A stretch of 64,000 bases of DNA from Actomonas aquatica (GTDB taxonomy: Bacteria > Verrucomicrobiota > Verrucomicrobiia > Opitutales > Opitutaceae), in the NCBI RefSeq assembly GCF_019679435.2, contig NZ_CP139781.1, positions 1,984,001 through 2,048,000 on the forward strand, in the 5' to 3' direction. Under the pieces are notes generated by a model, which had not been told where the DNA came from, did no database searches, and saw only the letters and a list, made by a program, of their open reading frames with translations. Shown one piece after another: positions 52,983 to 61,319 of this stretch; the stretch's first letter is position 1; each line of letters begins with the position of its first letter. The position numbers and the translations under genes are program-made.

Positions 52983-53872
52983 GCGGCGACGAGCTCCGGG
53001 GTAGGCACCTCGCCGGCCGGGATGCGTTCGGCGGCGGCGATGGCGGCGCAGTTGATGATGTCGAGATTGCCGGCGTAGGTGGGCAACGAGTCACCGCGAC
53101 CGGCGACCCGCACCATGACGACCACGCGGTTTTGTTCGTAAACCGGCGGGACGATGAGTTCGTAACCCGGCACGTAGGCGCGAATGCGCGTGACCATGGC
53201 GTCGACACTGGCGCGCACCCGATCGAGATCGGCGGAGGCCACTTTGGCGCTCACGGTCGTCTGCATGTGGATGGGCGGATTGGCCGGGTTGAGAATGAGA
53301 ATGGCTTTGGTGCGCGCGCAGCCGGAGAAGCGCTGCAGACCGCGCTCGGTGGTCTCGATGTATTCGTCGAGATTGGCGCGAGTGGCCGGGCCGGCGCTGA
53401 GGGACGCGATCGAGGAAACCGCCTCGATGTATTCAATATCTGGTAACACCGCCGCGAGGGCGTGCGCCATGGGAATGGAGGCCTGGCCGCCGCAGCTCAC
53501 CATGTTGATGTTCTGGGCGAGTTCGGCGCCGTGCGGATCGACGGCGGGCACAAACATCGCGCCAAGATTGGAAGGCGTCATGTCGATGACGCGTTTGCCG
53601 AGCTGGCGCAGCAGCGGCCAGTGCCGCTGGTGATCGGCGGCCGAGGTCGCGTCAAAGACCACGTCGCATACGGACGGCTCACGCATGATCGCATCGATAC
53701 CGTCGGCCGACACCCGCACACCGAGTTCACGCGCCTTGGCCAGTTGCGGGCTGGCGGGATTGCGGCCGATGAACAAGGCGCACTCCAGCACCGGCGAACG
53801 GCGGACCTTGATGAGCAGGTCCAATCCGATGCGGCCACTGCCGAGGATGGCGACTTTGAGTTTGGGCGACAT
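52979..53872 (-). CDS. Acylating acetaldehyde dehydrogenase-like enzyme
   Basis: 297 aa from the ATG at 53872. N-terminal Rossmann motif VAILGSGRIGLDLLIKVRRS, VVFDATSAADHQRHW, and the catalytic Cys in VSCGGQASIPMAHALA, as in DmpF/MhpF. It interconverts acetaldehyde and acetyl-CoA with NAD and channels acetaldehyde to or from the aldolase encoded by the overlapping gene. The start was chosen by homology; the longer frame runs into the methyltransferase gene. A role in supplying a C2 or C5 unit for a sugar is inference. Confidence 0.88.
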   Translation of the reverse strand: MSPKLKVAILGSGRIGLDLLIKVRRSPVLECALFIGRNPASPQLAKARELGVRVSADGIDAIMREPSVCDVVFDATSAADHQRHWPLLRQLGKRVIDMTPSNLGAMFVPAVDPHGAELAQNINMVSCGGQASIPMAHALAAVLPDIEYIEAVSSIASLSAGPATRANLDEYIETTERGLQRFSGCARTKAILILNPANPPIHMQTTVSAKVASADLDRVRASVDAMVTRIRAYVPGYELIVPPVYEQNRVVVMVRVAGRGDSLPTYAGNLDIINCAAIAAAERIPAGEVPTPELVAA

Positions 53873-53882
53873 GGGCGGAGGC

Positions 53883-55112
53883 TCAGAACGGGTTGTTGGG
53901 CACCAGCAGGTAGCGGGCGTTTTTCTGGATGAGGTGCGGGATGAGCACGCGGGCGCTGTCGAGCGCGGTGAGCAGCACGGCGTGGCCGGAGAGATCGTTG
54001 AACTCGGCACTGGAGGCGATGGTGGTGCCGATGCTCGGCCAGGTGCGGCCGTTCTTGTCGGGGTTGTCGTCGACGATGGCCTGCAGCTCGCTGAGGTCGG
54101 TGCCCATGTGGTAGGCCAGCGTAGGCACCATCTGTGCGGCGCCGAAGCCCACCGCGGGCACGCCGCGATCGAGGTGGTGACGGAGCTGCGCGGTGAGGTC
54201 ACTCATCTGGCGACGGTAACGAGCGTATTGAGCGCGAATGTCGGCGGCGGACGCAACCGGGGCGCGGGTGATAGTGGAGGCTTTGGCGCCGTCGGCCGGC
54301 TTGCGGAAGGCCACCATCATGGTGCCGAGCCAATAGCCGTAATTAAAACGGTGATCGAGGTATTCGCCGCCGAGGCACTCGACCATGCGTTGGGCGGAGG
54401 CCAGCGAGAAGTAGTTGAGGTGCTGGTGAAACACCTGATCGAAGCGGTTGATCGTGAGCAGCGTGTCGAGGCTCGGAATCTCGATCATGAACAACGCTCC
54501 CGGACGGGCATGGGCGTAGATCGGGCGGAGCGACTCCAAGGGGTTGTCGACGTGCTCGAGGGTGTGCACCGAAACCACGAGATCGGGACGTTCCGGCAGG
54601 TCCTCGGCGGTGATCTCCTCGACGTATTTGCCGAACACGCGGATCTCGCCGGCTTCGGCGGGCTGATGGTCTTTCCAGATCGGATCAAAGCCGGTCAGGT
54701 GGGTGGCGCGGGACTGCAGTTTCTTGAGCAGGTAGAGGTCGTTGCAGCCCACTTCGGCGACGGACTCGAAGTGACGGTCGCCCGCCACGTCTTCGATGAA
54801 GCGATGGAAGAAATCGTTACCGCGGGTCGAGATCGGGCTGAGCGAAGAGCGGTGCGTGTAGGTGTCCTGATAAAGGTAGATCGGATCGACCGAGTCGCGC
54901 AGCTGACCGTGACCGCAGGCGGTGCAGCGCAGCAGCGCTTGGTCAAACTCCGGATAATCGGCGCGGGTTTGCGGCGAGACGAAGATTCCGGTCAGCGGCA
55001 GGCGCGGCAGGTCGAGCACCTCTTCCAGGGCGTTGCAACCGCAGGCAGAGCAGCAGGTGCGTTGGTGAGTGGCGACTTTCTCGGCGCGGGGTTGGGTAAG
55101 CGTGGTGGGCAT
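53883..55112 (-). CDS. Sugar C-methyltransferase-like SAM enzyme with N-terminal zinc motif
   Basis: 409 aa. Two Cys pairs near residues 20-65 (TCCSACGCN and RCTACGHG) resemble the zinc-binding domain of sugar C-methyltransferases. The SAM site is EVGCNDLYLLKK, followed by SVHTLEHVDNP. The catalytic segment, usually a HEH triplet, reads FHQHLNYFSL here, with Gln for Glu. A C-terminal domain (MVPTLAYHMGTDLSELQAIV) completes the family. Known relatives add a methyl group to a keto carbon of a dTDP-sugar. It is 10 bp before the aldehyde dehydrogenase gene in transcription. Confidence 0.85.
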   Translation of the reverse strand: MPTTLTQPRAEKVATHQRTCCSACGCNALEEVLDLPRLPLTGIFVSPQTRADYPEFDQALLRCTACGHGQLRDSVDPIYLYQDTYTHRSSLSPISTRGNDFFHRFIEDVAGDRHFESVAEVGCNDLYLLKKLQSRATHLTGFDPIWKDHQPAEAGEIRVFGKYVEEITAEDLPERPDLVVSVHTLEHVDNPLESLRPIYAHARPGALFMIEIPSLDTLLTINRFDQVFHQHLNYFSLASAQRMVECLGGEYLDHRFNYGYWLGTMMVAFRKPADGAKASTITRAPVASAADIRAQYARYRRQMSDLTAQLRHHLDRGVPAVGFGAAQMVPTLAYHMGTDLSELQAIVDDNPDKNGRTWPSIGTTIASSAEFNDLSGHAVLLTALDSARVLIPHLIQKNARYLLVPNNPF

Positions 55113-55167
55113 CGGCGGTGCGGCGGTGAAGGTTGAGGATCGGGTGTAGTGTTAAAGTGGTGACGCC

Positions 55168-56076
55168 TCAGGCGGCGGCGCTGAGCGCGGGGAGCGGGGT
55201 GACAGTGCTCGGGGCGGCGGACAGGAATTGGAACGCGGCGGCGAGGTCGGCCGCGGAGGCCGGATGCGGGCGGCGGACCTGGTTGGTCGTGGCAAAGGGC
55301 AAGGCGGCCGGGGCGGCGGCGGCATCAAATACGACCTGCGGCACATCGCTGAAGTGAGCGGCACAGGACACGCCCGAGCTGTAACCGAGGTAACCCTGGA
55401 CGGTTTCGAGGAGCGCGAGTTGCGTCATCGTATCCATGCCGAGATCGGCGGCGCGGTAGGCCCCGGCGCCGAGACGCCAGCAGAACTCCACTGGGTCGTC
55501 GCCCAGCACCAGAAATTCACATTCTCCCGGGCGGGCATGGCGGGCGAAGAACTCCATCCATTGGGACACGAGCGATAAGGGATCATCGGCCTGGGCAAAA
55601 ACCGCCCGCGGCACATGCACGGCGTAGAGTCGCGCGGCGAAGTGACGGCGGAACATCCGGGCGTCGCGGCGAGCGGTGTCGGACCAGTGTAGCCGCGGGG
55701 TCACGCGACGGGCGGCGCTGAGCTCCGCGAGCGGCGCAAAATCAACGGTGGCTTCGTCGGCGGCCGGTGCGGGCAACGGTAGCGCCACGGGGCGATTCTC
55801 CGCGGCGGTGGTTTCGACTTGAAACGCGAATCCGGAGGCCGCGAAGACGCGGCGCAGCAACATTTCGCCCTGCGGCCAACGCGGGGACGTGCCGCGGAGG
55901 GTTACCCGCAAAGCGGAGACGTCGTCGCCGTTGGTCGTGCCGTGGGTCCAAGCGTTCAGCTCCGCCCGCATGCGCAGCAGGAGGGCATCGGCCAGCGACG
56001 GCGTGCGCTGGGTGAGATCCCAGCTGATCGCAGCGCCGGCGGCGGTGGATTGAGCGTTGGACGTGGGGCGAGACAT
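55168..56076 (-). CDS. Unrecognised protein, possible glycosyltransferase-like
   Basis: 302 aa; no family recognised with certainty. The last third reads like the donor half of a GT-B or family-9-like glycosyltransferase: ECEFLVLGDDPVEFCWRLGA, then ALLETVQGYLGYSSGVSCAA and HFSDVPQVVFDAAAAPAALP. It has no membrane helix or signal peptide. Its ATG shares one base with the stop of the preceding dehydrogenase gene, so the two are translationally coupled. A role in making or attaching the operon's sugar is inference from position. Confidence 0.5.
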   Translation of the reverse strand: MSRPTSNAQSTAAGAAISWDLTQRTPSLADALLLRMRAELNAWTHGTTNGDDVSALRVTLRGTSPRWPQGEMLLRRVFAASGFAFQVETTAAENRPVALPLPAPAADEATVDFAPLAELSAARRVTPRLHWSDTARRDARMFRRHFAARLYAVHVPRAVFAQADDPLSLVSQWMEFFARHARPGECEFLVLGDDPVEFCWRLGAGAYRAADLGMDTMTQLALLETVQGYLGYSSGVSCAAHFSDVPQVVFDAAAAPAALPFATTNQVRRPHPASAADLAAAFQFLSAAPSTVTPLPALSAAA

Positions 56077-57119
56077 CAGGCGGCGGCGGGGAAGGTCACC
56101 ATCGTGTGCACGGCCTGGCCCTGGCGCATGGCAGTGATGGCTTGGTTGATGTCGGTGAGCGCGGTGCGGTGCGTGACCATGCCGCGCGGATCGAAGCGTC
56201 CGCCGCGCATGGCGCGGAGGTAACGCGGGATGTCTTCGGCCGGGCGGCTGGACCCGCCTTCGGTGCCGGTGAGCACCTTGCCGAAATGAAGTGGCAGCGT
56301 ATTGAGCGAAAACTGACGGTCGTGGCGCATCACGCCGATGAGCACGAGACGACCGGTGCGGCCGAGCAGTTGCCAGGCTTGATCGAGCACGGCGGGTTGA
56401 CCGGTGCCGTCGATCACGACATCCACCGCCTCGCCGTCGAGCAGGTTGCGCACGCTTTCGACGAGGTCGTAGTTGGAGGTGTTGACGGTGTGGGTAGCGC
56501 CGAACTGGGACGCCTTTTCGAGTTTGTTGGGCAACAGGTCGGCGGCGATCACCGGGTAGGCCCCGGCGAGGCTGGCGGCCTGAATGGCGCCGAGGCCGAT
56601 GCCACCCGCGCCGATCACGAGGACCGACTCCCCGATCTCCACTTTGGCCTCGCGGGTGACGGTGCCGAAGCCGGTGGTGAGGGTGTCGGCGAGCAGCGCG
56701 GCGACTTCGAAGTCGACGTTCTCGGGGATGACCGTGAGGCGATTCTCCGAGACGACGGTGAACTGTTGGAAGGTGGTGATGTTGCCGGCGTTGATGACCT
56801 GGGAGCCGCGGCGATAGGAGACGGGCTTGGCGTTGATGCCTTTGCCCGGACGCCAGTGCAGCACGACGTGATCTCCGGGCTTCACCTGCGTGACCTCGGG
56901 ACCAACCTCACGCACGATGCCGCCGGCCTCGTGGCCGAGCAGGTGCGGCAGGTAGCGGTCGGGGCCTTTGGCGCCGTCGATCTCACCGATCTGCGAACCA
57001 CAGATGCGCGTCGCGCGCACCTCGACCAGCACATGGCCGTAGCCGAGCGCGGGCAGTTCGATCTCGTCGATCTCCAACGGAGCACGTTGCTCCACCAAAA
57101 TGGCAGCCTGGGTTTTCAT
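56076..57119 (-). CDS. Zinc-dependent alcohol dehydrogenase (MDR family)
   Basis: 347 aa. Catalytic-zinc region RICGSQIGEIDGAKG and LGHEAGGIVREVG, coenzyme site VLVIGAGGIGLGAIQAA near residues 165-185. The structural four-Cys zinc loop typical of classical ADHs is not visible. It would oxidise or reduce a secondary alcohol, possibly on a sugar or polyol. It starts just upstream of the coupled unknown gene and is separated from the methyltransferase gene by a period-9 inverted repeat. The substrate is unknown. Confidence 0.85.
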   Translation of the reverse strand: MKTQAAILVEQRAPLEIDEIELPALGYGHVLVEVRATRICGSQIGEIDGAKGPDRYLPHLLGHEAGGIVREVGPEVTQVKPGDHVVLHWRPGKGINAKPVSYRRGSQVINAGNITTFQQFTVVSENRLTVIPENVDFEVAALLADTLTTGFGTVTREAKVEIGESVLVIGAGGIGLGAIQAASLAGAYPVIAADLLPNKLEKASQFGATHTVNTSNYDLVESVRNLLDGEAVDVVIDGTGQPAVLDQAWQLLGRTGRLVLIGVMRHDRQFSLNTLPLHFGKVLTGTEGGSSRPAEDIPRYLRAMRGGRFDPRGMVTHRTALTDINQAITAMRQGQAVHTMVTFPAAA

Positions 57120-57137
57120 GGGATGAAACGGGGAGAA

Positions 57138-57232
57138 CCACGAAACACACGAAATACACGAAAGCCTTCAGCCAGCTGGTCGGTGCTTTGATCGGAGTAT
57201 TCCATTTTCGTGTCTTTTGTGTGTTTCGTGGT
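57138..57232. repeat. Inverted pair of period-9 repeats between two operon genes
   Basis: Three nonamers ANACGAAAN-like (CACGAAA core, 57138-57164) and three complementary nonamers (TTTCGTG core, 57206-57232) face each other across 41 bp. This is the nine-base counterpart of the heptamer arrays, and it fills the 121-bp gap between the dehydrogenase and methyltransferase genes. Confidence 0.8.
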
Positions 57233-57240
57233 TTCCAAAA

Positions 57241-57933
57241 TCAGGGGATGAACCAGAAGAAGTCGCCGGTGTAGCCGACCTGCTCGAAGAGCTTCTTCCA
57301 GTCGTCGACGTGGAAGTAGGACTCGGCGGTGAGGATCCAGGAGAGGAGGCGCTGGTGCTCTTCCTCGGTGTGCCAGGCATCGACGGTGATGTAGGACGCG
57401 CCGCGGCTCACGCGCTCGATCTCGGCCAGGGCGCGACCGCAGGCGGCGGGGGCGAGGTTGTGAATCGAGTTTATGGATACAACGAAGTCGAAGCTGTCGT
57501 CGGCGTAGGGCAGTTGCTCGCCGGAGCCGATGTCGATGAACTCACCCATGCCGCCGTGAGCGTTGAGCTTGGCGTAGGTGGAGACGTCGATGCCGCGCAC
57601 GGTGCAGTGGGGCAGCACCTGCTTGAAGTCGTGCATGAGAAAGCCCTTGGCGGCGCCGACATCGAGGATGCGCGCATCGGCGGGGAGGTTGTAGAACTCC
57701 ACCAAACGCTCAGCCACCGGCAGCCAACGGCCGTCGTAGCGGTAACCACCGTAGCCGTGGCGACGCTCGCCGTCGAAGAAATCGAAGTCGAAGCGCTTCG
57801 CGATGGCGCGGTCCTCGGCGGTCTTTTCTTCGGCGCGGGCCTTCAGGTTGCGTTTGGTCTGAGGGAGACGGTCGAGCAGGTTAATCTCACGGCCGATCCG
57901 CACAGGCGGAGGAAGGGTGGCGGTGTCACTCAT
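57241..57933 (-). CDS. Class I SAM-dependent methyltransferase
   Basis: 230 aa from the ATG at 57933, 16 bp after the E1-beta stop; the longer frame overlaps that gene and is not coding. SAM motif I ILDVGAAKGFLMHDFKQ near residues 88-104, then GIDVSTYAKLNAHGGMGE and the motif-II region DSFDFVVSINSIHN. It could methylate a sugar or small molecule; the substrate is unknown. The C-terminus, GYTGDFFWFIP, is compact with no added domain. It is part of the E1 alpha/beta transcription unit. Confidence 0.82.
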   Translation of the reverse strand: MSDTATLPPPVRIGREINLLDRLPQTKRNLKARAEEKTAEDRAIAKRFDFDFFDGERRHGYGGYRYDGRWLPVAERLVEFYNLPADARILDVGAAKGFLMHDFKQVLPHCTVRGIDVSTYAKLNAHGGMGEFIDIGSGEQLPYADDSFDFVVSINSIHNLAPAACGRALAEIERVSRGASYITVDAWHTEEEHQRLLSWILTAESYFHVDDWKKLFEQVGYTGDFFWFIP

Positions 57934-57949
57934 GATGAAAGGAAAGGGG

Positions 57950-59014
57950 TTAGAAGGGGCCGGTGAAGGCGGGGTTGGGTTTGTCGAGTTCGACGCCGGC
58001 GGGCACGAGGAGGTCGGCGTCGTTGGGCGGCAGGTCGAGCACCTCACGCACGGCGGCGGCGATGTGGCCGGCGCGCGGATAATAATCGGCGGCGAGCGAG
58101 GGGCTGGTGGGCGTCGGGCAGTCGGGCAGGCACACGCGTTTCGGCGCGGCCTTGAGCGCACCGAAGGCGGACTCGCTGATGGACGCGATGAGTTCGGCGC
58201 TCATGCCGGCGGACGCCCAGGCACCGTCGGCGACGACGAGTCGGCCGGTGCGCCAGATGGATTGGATGAGGCTCTCGCGGTCGAGCGGACGCAGGCAGCG
58301 CACGTCGATCACCTCGGCTTCGATGCCTTCGGCAGCGAGGCGGTCGGCGGCTTCGAGGGCTTCGATCACCATGTAGGACATGGCGGCGATGGTGACCTTG
58401 TCGCCGGAGCGAGCGGTGCGGGTGGGACCGAGCGGCACGGTGTAGTGGCCCTCGGGCACCGGACCGGTGAGATGGTGGAGCCAGCGGTGTTCGAGGAAGA
58501 CGACCGGATCGTCGTCCTCAATGGCGGCGATGAGCATGCCCTTCGCATCGTGCGGAGTGGCGGGCATGACGACCTTGAGGCCGGGAATGTGGGCGAACCA
58601 GGATTGCAACGACTGCGAGTGCTGCGGGCCCTGGCCCCAGCCGCGGCCGATGATGGCGCGCATGACGAGCGGCACGCGCTCCTTGCCCCCAAACATGTAG
58701 CGCCACTTGGCGGCCTGGGTGCAGAGCTGGTCCATCGAGAGCAGCGCAAAGTCGAGACGTTGGTGATTGATGACTGGGCGCATGCCGTTGACGGCCGCGC
58801 CGAGCGCGACGCCGGTCATGCCGGCTTCGGCACAGGGCATGTCCATCACGCGGTCCTCACCAAACTCGAGGTGCAGGTTGATGGTGGTGCCAAAGAAGCC
58901 CTTGGGATCGGACACGCCGAGCCCCATGAGGACGACCGACGGATCGCGCGCCAGGCAGGTGGCGAAGGCTTCGCGGATGGCGGCGGCGTAGGAGATTTCG
59001 CGCGGCGGAGTCAT
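57950..59014 (-). CDS. 2-oxoacid dehydrogenase E1 beta-like (transketolase-type) subunit
   Basis: 354 aa, the beta subunit of a two-gene E1. It starts MTPPREISYAAAIREAFATC, contains MPCAEAGMTGVALGAAVNGM and the pyrimidine-site region RPVINHQRLDFALLSMDQL, then the C-terminal transketolase domain (VIDVRCLRPLDRESLIQSI). It works with the alpha subunit 26 bp upstream. No E2 or E3 gene is near, so the pair probably does not feed a dehydrogenase complex; ThDP-dependent carbon-carbon bond formation in sugar synthesis is an alternative. Confidence 0.88.
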   Translation of the reverse strand: MTPPREISYAAAIREAFATCLARDPSVVLMGLGVSDPKGFFGTTINLHLEFGEDRVMDMPCAEAGMTGVALGAAVNGMRPVINHQRLDFALLSMDQLCTQAAKWRYMFGGKERVPLVMRAIIGRGWGQGPQHSQSLQSWFAHIPGLKVVMPATPHDAKGMLIAAIEDDDPVVFLEHRWLHHLTGPVPEGHYTVPLGPTRTARSGDKVTIAAMSYMVIEALEAADRLAAEGIEAEVIDVRCLRPLDRESLIQSIWRTGRLVVADGAWASAGMSAELIASISESAFGALKAAPKRVCLPDCPTPTSPSLAADYYPRAGHIAAAVREVLDLPPNDADLLVPAGVELDKPNPAFTGPF

Positions 59015-59040
59015 GATGGCGGAAGCAGGGCGGGTCGGGA

Positions 59041-60042
59041 TTAGGCGGCGGCGTAAACGTGATCGGCCATGGACGCGTTGGCCGGGAACGGCGCGGCTTC
59101 GGCGGCGGCAAAGGCCCGATCGATCTCAACCTGGATGGCCTTGATCTCGGTGGCGTAGGCGGTGGCGTCGAAAGCGTGCGCGTCGGTGAGGCGCTTTTGC
59201 AGGCGGGCGATGGGATCGAGGGCGCGCCAAGCGAGGTATTCCTCTTCGGTGCGGTAACCGATGTGGTTGTCCCAACCCGGGCCGCAGTGCTCGCGCCAGC
59301 GGTAGGTGGCGAGTTCGAGGAAGACGGGTCCCTCCCCTGCCCGCGCGGAGGCGGCGGCATCGCTGGCGAGGGCGTGCACGGCGAGGGCGTCGTTGCCGTC
59401 ACCATGGAGCGTGCGCAGGCCGTGGCCGGCGGCGATCTGGTGAATGGCGCGTGTATCCGGTTGGCGGACACGCATGGGCGAATAGACCGAGTAGAGGTTG
59501 TTCTCGCAGGCGTAGATGATGGGCAGGCGATGGAGCTGCGCGAAGTTGAGGCTCTCGTGAAAGACGCCCTCTTCCGTCGCGGCGTCGCCGAGGAAGGCGA
59601 CGGTCACTCGCTGGATGCCGCGTTGCTTGTCGGCAAAGGCGAGACCGGTGGCGATCGGGATGGTGCTGCCCACGATGGGCACGGCGCCGAGGAAACCGGC
59701 GGCGCGATCGATGAGGTGCATGGAACCGCCGCGGCCGCCGCAGCAGCCGGTGGCGCGGCCGTGCATCTCGGCGATCATGGCGTCGAGGTTGCCGCCCTTG
59801 GCGAGGTAGTGCGCGTGCGAGCGGTGGCCGCTCATGGCGAGGTCGTCGGCGCGCAGCGCGGCGCACACGCCGGCGGCGGCAGCTTCCTGGCCGATGGACA
59901 GGTGCACCGGGCAGCGCATCTGTTGGCGGGAGTAGCGATCGGCGATCGCTTCCTCAACGAGGCGAATGCGCTCCATGGAACGAAGCAGCGAGGTGGCCAA
60001 CTCAAGTTGGGCCGACGGGATGCTGGGGGTCATCGGCGTCAT
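59041..60042 (-). CDS. 2-oxoacid dehydrogenase E1 alpha-like (ThDP-binding) subunit
   Basis: 333 aa from the ATG at 60042 (60033 is equally possible). ThDP motif LGDAATEEGVFHESLNFAQL...CENN, where the usual GDG is GDA. Further: GGRGGSMHLIDRAAGFLGAV, and SGHRSHAHYLAKGGNLDAMI near the start. It forms the E1 heterotetramer with the beta subunit downstream. It lies about 70 bp after the SDR gene at 60112-61068. Related E1 pairs without E2 occur in antibiotic branched-sugar pathways (avilamycin AviB1/B2), from memory. Confidence 0.87.
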   Translation of the reverse strand: MTPMTPSIPSAQLELATSLLRSMERIRLVEEAIADRYSRQQMRCPVHLSIGQEAAAAGVCAALRADDLAMSGHRSHAHYLAKGGNLDAMIAEMHGRATGCCGGRGGSMHLIDRAAGFLGAVPIVGSTIPIATGLAFADKQRGIQRVTVAFLGDAATEEGVFHESLNFAQLHRLPIIYACENNLYSVYSPMRVRQPDTRAIHQIAAGHGLRTLHGDGNDALAVHALASDAAASARAGEGPVFLELATYRWREHCGPGWDNHIGYRTEEEYLAWRALDPIARLQKRLTDAHAFDATAYATEIKAIQVEIDRAFAAAEAAPFPANASMADHVYAAA

Positions 60043-60111
60043 GGCAGTGGACGTGGCGGTGGCGGTGGCGAGTGCGGCTGCGGCTGAGGCTGAGGCGAGG
60101 TGGCGGGGCAC

Positions 60112-61068
60112 TCAGGCGGCGACCGCGAGGCGCTTCATCGTCTTGATGTTGTAGCTGTTGTCTTCGTCGCGCAGCAGACCGGCTTCGAAGGCGGCTTTGA
60201 CTTCGAGGATGGCGTCCTCGACGCAGAACGACGGCGTGAAGCCGGTGGCGAGGAGCTTGTCGGAGCAGAGGCGATAGGAGCGCGGGTCGTTGGACGGCGT
60301 GCAGACGATCTCAGCCGGCACGTGCTTAGTGACCATCTCGGCGATCTGGCGGATGGAGATGTTTTCAAAGCCGGCGTTGTAGATGCCGGTGAACTCGCGA
60401 CCGCACTCGAGGAAGTGGTGGTAGACGCGAATCATGTCGCGCAGGTGAATGTTGGGGCGGGTCTGGTCGCCGCCGAAGACGGTGATGACGCCCTTGGTGA
60501 GGGCCGACATGGTCAGGATGTTGACCGAAAGATCGAGGCGTTGGCGCGGCGAGACACCGCAGACGGTGGCGGGGCGCACGATGTTGACGCAGATCTTATC
60601 GGCGTAGCTGAGGAGCACGCGCTCGGAGACCATCTTGGTTTTGTTGTAGTCGGAGATCGGCACGAGGGAGAGCTCCTCGGTGACGCGCTCCTCTTCCTTC
60701 ACGCCGTAGACCGAACCGGAGCTGGCGTAGATGAATTGGCCGACGCCGTGGGCGATGGCTTTCTCGACCAGGCGCATGGTGGCGAGGGCGTTGACCTCCC
60801 AGTTGAGCTTGGAGTCGAGATCGGCGCAGGGGTCGTTGGCGACGTTGGCGAGGTGGAGGATGGTGTCGATGCCCTCCATCGGGACCGCATCGATGTCGCG
60901 AATGTCCGCGCGGATGACGGTGAGGTCGGGATGCGGCGGCAGGTAATTGCCGAACCACTGGATGTCGACGACCGTGACTTTGTGTCCTTGGGCAAGGAGC
61001 GATTGGGTGAGCGGGGTGCCGACGTAGCCGCAGCCTCCGGTAACAAGCAAGTTGAGTGATTTAGACAT
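60112..61068 (-). CDS. NAD-dependent nucleotide-sugar epimerase/dehydratase (SDR)
   Basis: 318 aa from the ATG at 61068. NAD site VTGGCGYVGTPLTQSLLAQG, serine motif YASSGSVYGVKEEE, catalytic YNKTK intact, and sugar-site VNIVRPATVCGVSPRQRLDL. It is a paralogue of the next SDR upstream (61431-62375), sharing the start pattern and the VCGVSPR motif. A sigma-54 promoter match lies at 61106-61121, giving a leader of about 27 nt, so the downstream E1, methyltransferase and other genes may be driven from here. Confidence 0.87.
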   Translation of the reverse strand: MSKSLNLLVTGGCGYVGTPLTQSLLAQGHKVTVVDIQWFGNYLPPHPDLTVIRADIRDIDAVPMEGIDTILHLANVANDPCADLDSKLNWEVNALATMRLVEKAIAHGVGQFIYASSGSVYGVKEEERVTEELSLVPISDYNKTKMVSERVLLSYADKICVNIVRPATVCGVSPRQRLDLSVNILTMSALTKGVITVFGGDQTRPNIHLRDMIRVYHHFLECGREFTGIYNAGFENISIRQIAEMVTKHVPAEIVCTPSNDPRSYRLCSDKLLATGFTPSFCVEDAILEVKAAFEAGLLRDEDNSYNIKTMKRLAVAA

Positions 61069-61105
61069 GGAGATCGTCGTGGTTTCTGGGTTCGCGCCCA
61101 TGGAT

Positions 61106-61121
61106 TGCAGCCCGCATGCCA
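61106..61121 (-). promoter_or_regulatory. Sigma-54 promoter before the second SDR gene
   Basis: Minus strand reads TGGCATGCGGGCTGCA, with the same -24 (TGGCAT) and -12 (CTGCA) boxes as the flgB promoter at 16908-16923. The predicted transcript start is near 61095, 27 nt before the ATG. Nothing else in the 362-bp gap looks like a promoter. Confidence 0.6.
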
Positions 61122-61199
61122 GTAACGCCTCTGCGCCCGTTACCGCCTGATTATCATTGGCTTAAAACTCTTACAATTTTCCACTCTCCGCTCACGAAA

Positions 61200-61227
61200 G
61201 CGCCCCGACCGAAACCAGACGGGGCGC
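61200..61227 (-). terminator. Terminator-like hairpin after the first SDR gene
   Basis: GCGCCCCG (61200-61207) pairs with CGGGGCGC (61220-61227) around a 12-nt loop. In the minus-strand direction it is followed by TTT, so it could end transcription from the SDR gene at 61431-62375 before the next sigma-54 promoter. Confidence 0.5.
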
Positions 61228-61319
61228 AGGAAAAAAGTGCCGAGCGTGCGTAGAACCACGAAGAGCGGGCGGGGCGCGGGGCGCGGGACAGGGCTGGGTC
61301 GTCGTCCTTAAACAACGAA

